Source of the DNA: Mucilaginibacter mallensis
Lineage (GTDB): Bacteria; Bacteroidota; Bacteroidia; Sphingobacteriales; Sphingobacteriaceae
Assembly (NCBI RefSeq): GCF_900105165.1
Contig: NZ_LT629740.1
Coordinates: forward strand, 2,728,001-2,792,000
Length of the DNA stretch: 64,000 nt
Direction: 5' to 3'
The notes below the pieces were generated by a model that was not told the origin of the DNA, ran no database searches, and saw nothing but the letters and a program-made list of their open reading frames with translations. The position numbers and the translations under genes were made by a program. This document shows, piece by piece, positions 57,720 through 64,000 of the stretch (the stretch's first letter is position 1; every line of letters begins with the position of its first letter).

Positions 57720-60599
57720 CTATCTATTTGCTGCCGTAATTTCAATGGTGTGCTCTTTTAAGCCTGGCGATGCTGCTTTTAAAATGATTGTACCCGGCTG
57801 GCCGGTTGATTGTACAATAACCTGGGCATAACCATTAAATAGCTTTCTTTTATATGGCAATGCCGGATAAACTAACTGGATTAAGCCCGGATCGGTATTG
57901 ACATCAGCCCATATATTTGCTTTGAGCAATGGAGTGGCAACTATGGCAATGGTATTAGATCCCGGATGCAGCAATGAGGCATCGAGTTTAAATTCATGCC
58001 TTTCATTGTCATCGTTTATCTGATGGGCTATCTCTTTGCCATTAATAAAAATGCTTTCCGTTTTGCCTATACTTTTACTGAAAAAAGTAGCAGTCGTGAA
58101 TGTACCATCAGCCGGAATATTAAAACTCGCCCTATATACCAAAGCTTTCACCCTTTGTCCAAACGCATCATCCCTGGTATCTTTAAACGCATTTTGCCAA
58201 CCACTATCGTCGTACCCCGCAGCCACTTCAGCAGTCACATTTAAATCGTCCACAAACTTTTCTTTTAAATTGCCGATATCGATCAGATCGCCCCGTTCTA
58301 AATATTGATCAGGCTCATGCGAAGTTTGATTTCCGTTACCTACCCCTATAATTTTACCGGGACCATTAATTGAAAAACCGATCTCATTATCAGCTGTAGG
58401 CACCACCAAATTGTTTTTGTCGGTTGCTTTTACTGTTATTATAGCAATATCCTTTCCATCAGCTTTGATTACAGGTTGATTAGCCTGTAACTTTATCTGA
58501 TCCGGGCTTGAAGTAGTTTTAACCACGTCGGAACCAGCTTTTAAGCCTTTTTTATAGCCTATAGCCTCCAGCGTTCCGGGTTCATACTTCACCTGCCATT
58601 CCAGGTGGCCATTTGGTTCCATAGCTTTTTTACCAAGACTTTTCTTATTCAGAAAAAGTTCAACCTCATCACAATTACTATAGGCGCATACCCTTATTTC
58701 CTGGCCTTCTTTACCTTGCCAGTTCCAGTGCGGCAGCAAGTGTACTACTGTTTGATCCGTCCACCATGATTTTAAATAGTAATAGTCATCCTTTGGGAAA
58801 CCACAAGCATCGAGCATACCAAAATACGACTCAATCGAAGGCCATCCAAAAGGCACGGGTTCGCCCCGGTAATCAAAACCTGTCCATATAAACATTCCAG
58901 CCAGGTACGGGCGCGCGGCATAATATTTCCAGCCTTGTTCCAAACTATAAAAAAAATCATTTTGCTTTCGATCGTATGCGGCAAGCTGATGTTTGCTCAT
59001 ATCGTCCACATAAATACCCCTCGATGTTACGGTCGATCCTTCCTCTGTACCCCAGCTAAATTGATTAGGATACTTCTTATGCTGCTCATCGGTATTTTTG
59101 GTAGCTATATAATTATACCCTAACAAATCTATCGTAGTTGAAATTCCCGAACCAATACCACCGCTTATGGCTGCTGTAATATAACGGGTTGAATCAACCG
59201 ACTTTGCGAAAGCCTGCATAGTACCTGCGATACGGGCCCCTGTAATATTACCTTCAATGGCCCATTCTTCGTTTCCTATAGACCAACTGATAATGCATGG
59301 ATGATTACGATCGCGCAGGATCATCGTTTTCAGGTCATTTAATTCAGTTGATGCTACGCCCATCGAACGATTTTCGTCAATGACCACCATACCCAACCGG
59401 TCACAGGCATCCAGCAGTTCCGGAGTTGGCGGATTATGGGAACAGCGATAGGCATTGCATCCCATGCTTTTTAAGGTATGGATGCGAAAATCCTGTAAGG
59501 CATCGGGCATAGCTGTGCCCACACCGGCATGGTCCTGATGGTTGTCAGTTCCCTTTATCTCAACACGCTTACCGTTCAGAAAAAACCCAGCGTTAGCATC
59601 GAATCTTATAGTGCGTATTCCGAATGTTGTTATATAGCTGTCAACAACAGCACCGTTCTCTTCAACAGTAGTGAGCAGCTTGTGCAAGTAAGGCGTTTCT
59701 ATTGACCATAACTTGGGATGAGCAACAGCTAAAACGCCTTTTACATCCTGAGACGCAAAAGGCTTTAAAGTGAGTCCCGTTATCCTACTCGTCGCGAGCG
59801 CCTTGCCATTGGTGTCAATGATAGTTTGTGTAACACTAAAACTTCTTTCTTTTTTATCATCATTTATTACAGTAGCCGTAGCTGAAACACCCGCAATGTT
59901 GTTTTTAACCTGGGTTGTGACATACGTTCCATTGGTTTGGATATGCAATTGATCTGTTTTATTGAGCCAAACATGGCGGTATATACCGGCTCCCTCATAA
60001 AACCAGCCTTCTTCCATTGTCACATCAACCCGCACAGCGATTATGTTGTCACCACCATAATTTAAATACTCGGAAATATTGTATTCAAAGCTGTTATAAC
60101 CACTAGCCTCGGTACCCAAATAATGACCGTTAACCCAAACTATGCTGTTACGAAAAACACCATCAAAAGCAATAGAAATATGTTTGCCAAGGTCAGCAGC
60201 CGGAACAAAAAATGCTTTGCGATACCAGCCAACGCTCGCTTCAGGAAAATTACGCCCTATAGCCTTTGATCCATGGCTTGTGCTGCCTTTGGGGCTAAAG
60301 GGCAGTTCAACCGCCCAATCGTGCGGCAGGTTAATTTTTCTCCAGCCCCTATCATCAAACTGCGGCGACGCCGCGCCATCCCCATATCCGGCCTTCGCAA
60401 AATAAGAGAATCCGCCCGTACCGTTGTTAAAATCTTTTGCAGGATCATAGGCGTGTCCCAACGCAAACCGCCAGTCATTGTCCATTGACAAATGCTCACG
60501 TTTTGATGAAGATACTGAAGATTGTGCATATATGCCTGTTTTTATTATTAAGAGTAACAGTACGAGATGTGCCCTTTTGATTATATATTTATTTTTCAT
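57720..60599 (-). CDS. Secreted GH2 family glycosidase (beta-galactosidase type)
   Basis: A 959-residue protein with a signal peptide (LLLLIIKTGIYAQ). Order: sugar-binding jelly roll (about 35-215, DDRGWRKINLPHDWAVE), Ig-like domain (about 220-330), TIM barrel with RCSHNPPTPELLDACDRLG near 395, the acid/base Glu444 in SIGNEEW and the likely nucleophile Glu near 517 (SWGTEEGS). A DUF4982-like domain and a Big/C5-like domain (IKADGKDIAIITVKA) follow. A second jelly-roll-like module is inserted near 775-915 (DDSGWQNAFKD; HPGSNTIAIVATP). It lies downstream of the SusCD pair, though a terminator intervenes. Beta-galactosidase is the best guess; beta-glucuronidase or mannosidase activity is possible. 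Confidence 0.92.
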   Translation of the reverse strand: MKNKYIIKRAHLVLLLLIIKTGIYAQSSVSSSKREHLSMDNDWRFALGHAYDPAKDFNNGTGGFSYFAKAGYGDGAASPQFDDRGWRKINLPHDWAVELPFSPKGSTSHGSKAIGRNFPEASVGWYRKAFFVPAADLGKHISIAFDGVFRNSIVWVNGHYLGTEASGYNSFEYNISEYLNYGGDNIIAVRVDVTMEEGWFYEGAGIYRHVWLNKTDQLHIQTNGTYVTTQVKNNIAGVSATATVINDDKKERSFSVTQTIIDTNGKALATSRITGLTLKPFASQDVKGVLAVAHPKLWSIETPYLHKLLTTVEENGAVVDSYITTFGIRTIRFDANAGFFLNGKRVEIKGTDNHQDHAGVGTAMPDALQDFRIHTLKSMGCNAYRCSHNPPTPELLDACDRLGMVVIDENRSMGVASTELNDLKTMILRDRNHPCIISWSIGNEEWAIEGNITGARIAGTMQAFAKSVDSTRYITAAISGGIGSGISTTIDLLGYNYIATKNTDEQHKKYPNQFSWGTEEGSTVTSRGIYVDDMSKHQLAAYDRKQNDFFYSLEQGWKYYAARPYLAGMFIWTGFDYRGEPVPFGWPSIESYFGMLDACGFPKDDYYYLKSWWTDQTVVHLLPHWNWQGKEGQEIRVCAYSNCDEVELFLNKKSLGKKAMEPNGHLEWQVKYEPGTLEAIGYKKGLKAGSDVVKTTSSPDQIKLQANQPVIKADGKDIAIITVKATDKNNLVVPTADNEIGFSINGPGKIIGVGNGNQTSHEPDQYLERGDLIDIGNLKEKFVDDLNVTAEVAAGYDDSGWQNAFKDTRDDAFGQRVKALVYRASFNIPADGTFTTATFFSKSIGKTESIFINGKEIAHQINDDNERHEFKLDASLLHPGSNTIAIVATPLLKANIWADVNTDPGLIQLVYPALPYKRKLFNGYAQVIVQSTGQPGTIILKAASPGLKEHTIEITAANR

Positions 60600-60816
60600 T
60601 TGCCAATTATGAGGTATTGAAAATACAATGCCTGTTAAAATAATGTTTATTTTTTTTCGATAGCATTTGTTTTTAACAAATACTCATTTTATGATTTGGG
60701 CAAAACTATTGAAGATGGCATTGAATGAGCTGGTACAAAAGTCAATAAATAGTGTGTAAAATGTTCAAATTGCTACAAACCCTCTTGCTTAAAGTGCTTG
60801 GGGTGTTTGTTGCAAA
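60600..60816. promoter_or_regulatory. Upstream region of the GH2 gene
   Basis: Because a terminator follows SusD, GH2 needs its own promoter here. A minus-strand TAGTTTTG (60708-60701) matches TAnnTTTG and would give a leader of about 95 nt. No -33 TTG is at the expected distance. No gene is seen. Confidence 0.4.
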
Positions 60817-60847
60817 AAAGCCCGCAACGATTAATGTTGCGGGCTTT
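60817..60847 (-). terminator. Rho-independent terminator after the SusCD operon
   Basis: Arms AAAGCCCGCAAC (60817-60828) and GTTGCGGGCTTT (60836-60847) form a perfect 12-bp stem with a 7-nt loop. Read on the minus strand, it is followed by a run of six T that includes the last stem bases. It lies 24 nt after the SusD stop, so it ends or attenuates the SusCD transcript before the GH2 gene. Confidence 0.85.
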
Positions 60848-60871
60848 GATCAATTATAAAACCAACACTAA

Positions 60872-62473
60872 CTAATTCCAGTCACCTGAAATATCTTTTG
60901 CAACTGTACCATTTGCATTCTTCTCGGCTAAAGGAATTGGGAACAGCACATTTTTATCCTGAAATGGTTGTGTACCGTCCTCAATTTGCCTTTCAGTATT
61001 TATAGTTTGCTTCGCAATGCCCCAACGTATCAGGTCAAAATAACGGCTTTGTTCACCGGTTAGTTCTAACTGCCTTTCCCGCATTAAGATGGTCATGGCT
61101 TCAGTCTGACTACCCAGTGAGGTGTAAAGCGGAGCATTGACGCTTGGCCTGCTGCGCACCTGATTAATCAATGCTAATGGTTGCGTTCCCGTATTTCCCT
61201 GCTGTATGTAGGCTTCTGCCAGCATAAGCAATACATCAGCATAACGTATTACCTGGCCGTTTATACCACTCTGCGGTCCGCCAAAAGTGGCAACTTTGTT
61301 ATAGTATTCGTATTTAAGCCACATATACCCTTTTGTGGCGTAAGGATAAGCCACAGGTCCAGTCGAACATTGCTGACAATATTGTGTTTGCCCCCCGCTC
61401 GCGGCATCACCATAAAAGGTAAAGGCTGCACGTGGATCTACGTAATTTACAGAAGGGTTTTGTGGATTCGGGTACGTAAATGCCTTTACAGCAGTTGTAG
61501 TAATATAAACGTTGCTCCAATCATTAAATCCGTATTCCTGCGCACGGTCTGAATGTGTCGCTTTTCCGCCCCAGGTTTCCTGACCACCAAAAAGATAGTA
61601 TTGATTACCTATGCCCCAATCTGTCCATTGCTGGTTCATCACCTGGAAGATGGTTTCAGGGTTCAAAGTCGGATTATCCTGGTTCGGATCATCAAAAAGG
61701 TTGTTATATACAGGCGCAAGTGCATAAGTGAAAGGCGCCTGGGTCAACTTCGTAAGTTCCGTTTGTGCCTGGCCCCATTTTTTCTCATATAAATATGATT
61801 TACCCAAAAGCGCCACCGCAGCACCTTGTGTAGCACGTCCATAATTAGCAGCAGCATATGTTACGGGAAGACCCTTCTCTGCATCTTGCAGGTCTTTTTC
61901 AATTAACGCCCATACATCGGCAACAGGTGATCTCGGCAGGTTAATTTCTGCAGGGGTTGGCTGCGCTATAAACTGCGTATGCAAAGGCACCCGCCCGTAC
62001 AAATTAACGAGTTGAAAATAAGCATAAGCACGCAAAAATTTGGCCTCGCCAATATATTGCGCCTGGTCAGTTGTTTCTGTGGCATTAGCCGGCTTCCATG
62101 CATTCTGCGCACGATCAATAACGACATTGGCGCGTGCTATTATTTGGTATAAAGATGACCAGTTTTCGTCCATAATGTCAAGATCCGGACCAAAATTATA
62201 CTGGGCTAATTGCAGGAGGTCACCTACCAGGGGCTGGTTGTTTTTGGCATCATAACCCAGCAAATCAAAAGTATAATACCACTCACGGGCCCATAAACCA
62301 GTATGCAATAAACCCGCATAAGTGGCTATAACAGCCTGGTTTATGGCAGCATCACTGGTAAAATAAGTATCATAAGTGTAAGCGCTCTTATTAACCAGAC
62401 TTAAATCTTTTTTACACCCTATGGAGAGGATCAAAAGCCCTCCCGTCATAAAGAATTTTATATATTTTTTCAT
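60872..62473 (-). CDS. SusD/RagB family nutrient-binding lipoprotein
   Basis: A 533-residue lipoprotein (LLILSIGC, Cys20). The TPR-like SusD N-terminal part begins with YFTSDAAINQAVIATYAGL and contains IGEAKFLRAYAYFQLVNLYG near 140 and ATQGAAVALLGKSYLYEKKW near 213. The C-terminal RagB part has GINGQVIRYADVLLMLAEAY near 405 and the terminal signature LTGEQSRYFDLIRWG near 485. It follows the SusC gene by 22 nt. It should bind the glycan presented to the SusC channel; the GH2 enzyme downstream hints at a beta-galactoside-containing glycan. Confidence 0.95.
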   Translation of the reverse strand: MKKYIKFFMTGGLLILSIGCKKDLSLVNKSAYTYDTYFTSDAAINQAVIATYAGLLHTGLWAREWYYTFDLLGYDAKNNQPLVGDLLQLAQYNFGPDLDIMDENWSSLYQIIARANVVIDRAQNAWKPANATETTDQAQYIGEAKFLRAYAYFQLVNLYGRVPLHTQFIAQPTPAEINLPRSPVADVWALIEKDLQDAEKGLPVTYAAANYGRATQGAAVALLGKSYLYEKKWGQAQTELTKLTQAPFTYALAPVYNNLFDDPNQDNPTLNPETIFQVMNQQWTDWGIGNQYYLFGGQETWGGKATHSDRAQEYGFNDWSNVYITTTAVKAFTYPNPQNPSVNYVDPRAAFTFYGDAASGGQTQYCQQCSTGPVAYPYATKGYMWLKYEYYNKVATFGGPQSGINGQVIRYADVLLMLAEAYIQQGNTGTQPLALINQVRSRPSVNAPLYTSLGSQTEAMTILMRERQLELTGEQSRYFDLIRWGIAKQTINTERQIEDGTQPFQDKNVLFPIPLAEKNANGTVAKDISGDWN

Positions 62474-62495
62474 AATAGTATCTTTAAAATGTTAT

Positions 62496-64000
62496 TTAAA
62501 ATCCTGCTTGTATCCCGAATAAAAATGTGCGCGGCTGCGGAATTTGACCCGTATCAATGCCGCGGTTAAAAATAGTATCGTAGGTATTGTTATCACCGTT
62601 AACTGTGCTTAATTCAGGATCATACCCTTTATAGCCGGTTATGGTAAACAAATTTTCCGCAGCAATATATAGGCGCAATCTGCTTACCACATTACCCGAA
62701 AATGATTGTAAGGCTGCTTTTGTAAGCGTATAACCCAGGGTTACGTTACGGGCACGTAAATAAGCTCCATTTTGTATAAAGAAATCCGATGGTCTTAAGT
62801 TTCCCGATCCTGTTGCATCCTGGCCTGCTCTCGGCAGGGCTGCATTGTCGCCGGATTGTTCCCACCTATTTAATATAGCGGTTGAGGCGTTATGCCCTGT
62901 TGCTGCGAAATCCAGTGTGGTTAGCAGCGAATTGCCAATTTGTACACCCTGCACACCTGATAATACAACATTAAGGTCGAAATTATGGTAAGTAGCACCC
63001 AAATTAATCCCATATATAAACTTCGGAATTGAACTCCCTAAAAACTGCTGATCCTTCGAGTCAACGACCCCGTCACCGTTCAGATCCTTATATATAAAGT
63101 CGCCTGGAAGCAGCCCTGTTTGATAAACGGCAGTTGGGTTGCCGGTTTTTTGCTGTGCCGCTTTATTTAATGCATCAATTTGAGCCTGGGTGCTGGCTAC
63201 ACCAGCAACCTTATAACCCCAAAATGCGCCAATAGGTGTGCCCGGCTGGGTCAATGTCTCCACACCGGAGGCTCCGCCAATTATCGGGGTTGGCGACTGG
63301 GTGCCTAACGATAGTGTTTTATTATTGTTATAGGCACCATTTACACTCACATTATAGCTAAAGCCATTTTTAACCTCAGAGCGGTAACCTAACTGAAATT
63401 CAAAACCTTTGTTTTGTGCATCCGCAGCGTTCACTATCTCGCTGCTACCGGAAGTATTTATACCCACTCCTAAACTTGGTGGCAGGGGTATTGCTACTAT
63501 CAACCCACTGCTTTTTCGGTTATAGTAATCGGCTGTAAATGTTATTTGATTGTTGAGAAACGCCAAATCAATTCCGGCATCGGTTTGGTCGGTTGTTTCC
63601 CAATGTAACGACGGGTTGGCGATTGTGGTAACTGTTGTTCCGGTGACGAATTGTTCGTTCTGGCCTAAAGAATATACCAGGTTTCCGGTAGGTGATCCGC
63701 TAAAGGTAAATACGTTGGTATTTGTCAGGCCAAACTTGTTGTTACCTGTCCGTCCCCATCCTACGCGCAGTTTACCATCGCTGATAAATGGCAAAGCCTT
63801 TTTGATGAAGTCTTCCTGACTAAAGCGCCATGCGAAACCTGCACCCGGAAAATTACCATAACGGCTTAAAGGACCAAAGTTGGATGATCCATCCCGCCTT
63901 ATACTGGCTGAAAAAATATACTTATCGTCATAAGAATAAATCAAACGTCCGTAATAAGATTGTGCATCGCCAAATTCAGTGTAATAACCTGAGGAATTAC
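62496..64000 (-). CDS. SusC/RagA family TonB-linked transporter (partial, N-terminus off the right edge)
   Basis: The last 500 or so residues of a SusC protein; the frame is open to the right edge without a stop. The region beginning SYYGRLIYSYDDKYIFSASI, then RRDGSSNFG, GRTGNNKFG near the middle and DQTDAGIDLAFLNNQITFTA is the typical C-terminal barrel half. The EF-hand-like loop DLNGDGVVDSKDQQFLG and the end RTFLFGIQAGF also fit SusC. The signal, regulatory-like and plug domains lie outside the window. It is the first gene of the operon with SusD. It is a different SusC lineage from the one at 922-4047, with only family-level similarity. Confidence 0.95.
   Translation of the reverse strand, partial: NSSGYYTEFGDAQSYYGRLIYSYDDKYIFSASIRRDGSSNFGPLSRYGNFPGAGFAWRFSQEDFIKKALPFISDGKLRVGWGRTGNNKFGLTNTNVFTFSGSPTGNLVYSLGQNEQFVTGTTVTTIANPSLHWETTDQTDAGIDLAFLNNQITFTADYYNRKSSGLIVAIPLPPSLGVGINTSGSSEIVNAADAQNKGFEFQLGYRSEVKNGFSYNVSVNGAYNNNKTLSLGTQSPTPIIGGASGVETLTQPGTPIGAFWGYKVAGVASTQAQIDALNKAAQQKTGNPTAVYQTGLLPGDFIYKDLNGDGVVDSKDQQFLGSSIPKFIYGINLGATYHNFDLNVVLSGVQGVQIGNSLLTTLDFAATGHNASTAILNRWEQSGDNAALPRAGQDATGSGNLRPSDFFIQNGAYLRARNVTLGYTLTKAALQSFSGNVVSRLRLYIAAENLFTITGYKGYDPELSTVNGDNNTYDTIFNRGIDTGQIPQPRTFLFGIQAGF

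Noticed and set aside
61745..61760. AACTTCGTAAGTT resembling the repeat at 12696-12774
   Set aside because: It is inside the SusD coding sequence and encodes a sensible part of that protein; chance similarity.

Overview
The window reads as chromosomal DNA of a Bacteroidota member, most likely a Sphingobacteriaceae species close to Mucilaginibacter or Pedobacter. The reasons are two SusC/SusD pairs, promoters of the Bacteroidota type (TAnnTTTG at -7), a MurF-alanine racemase fusion, secreted GH92 and GH2 glycosidases, a YXWGXW-repeat lipoprotein, moderate-to-low GC, and intergenic spaces filled with long inverted repeats. The genus is an inference. No phage, insertion sequence, transposase or CRISPR array is visible.

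Layout. 1-4047 (minus): a SusC/SusD nutrient-uptake pair, with SusD cut by the left edge. 4447-12681 (mostly plus): an accessory cluster that looks like an electrophile/quinone response: a two-domain ring-cleaving dioxygenase, a carboxylesterase, a small acetyltransferase, a Crp/Fnr regulator, a pirin, a small receiver-like protein, an SDR, an AraC regulator, and an LLM-class flavoenzyme beyond an S53 peptidase. Two of its promoters share an almost identical 21-bp box at exactly the same distance from the -7 element. 12792-15375 (minus): a complete PF04392-type ABC importer. 16048-18039: methionine aminotransferase and omega-amidase. 18174-23171: GH92 mannosidase, an unknown secreted protein and a vanadium-haloperoxidase-like protein. 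23389-32318: TfoX-N protein, PBP1A, a peptidase/beta-propeller/beta-barrel surface protein, fasciclin protein, MsrB lipoprotein, a degenerate GIY-YIG protein divergent from an XRE-S24 regulator, and a Spy-like protein. 32405-35449: bioF-bioD, hydroxyacyl-CoA dehydrogenase and the YXWGXW lipoprotein.

35518-41424 is an arginine block: argS, divergent from an arginine deiminase-like enzyme, CtlX and a SpeA-type arginine decarboxylase. Together these could turn arginine into citrulline, ornithine and agmatine. 41614-45183 (minus) holds Maf, a KdsC-type phosphatase, IscX, ferredoxin, a DUF2520 protein and an SDR. 45527-50341 holds an aldo/keto reductase and then a compact set: a small membrane protein, an ABC ATPase, a two-motif aspartyl protease and a secreted protein with four tandem AMPK-type carbohydrate-binding modules. 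50562-53509 has two tandem MFS exporters and a membrane-anchored LuxR-type regulator. 53519-57123 has DUF502, MurF-Alr and RecX. 57152-57514 is a tRNA-Gly/tRNA-Leu transcription unit with a clear promoter and terminator. 57720-64000 (minus) is a polysaccharide-utilization-type locus: SusC (cut by the right edge), SusD, a strong terminator, and a GH2 beta-galactosidase-type enzyme.

The most unusual material is (i) the shared upstream box of the dioxygenase and pirin promoters, (ii) the four-module AMPK-CBM protein next to a retropepsin-like protease and an orphan ABC ATPase, and (iii) the variety of unrelated intergenic inverted repeats. Several repeats run into start or stop codons, and one lies exactly between the divergent argS and deiminase promoters.
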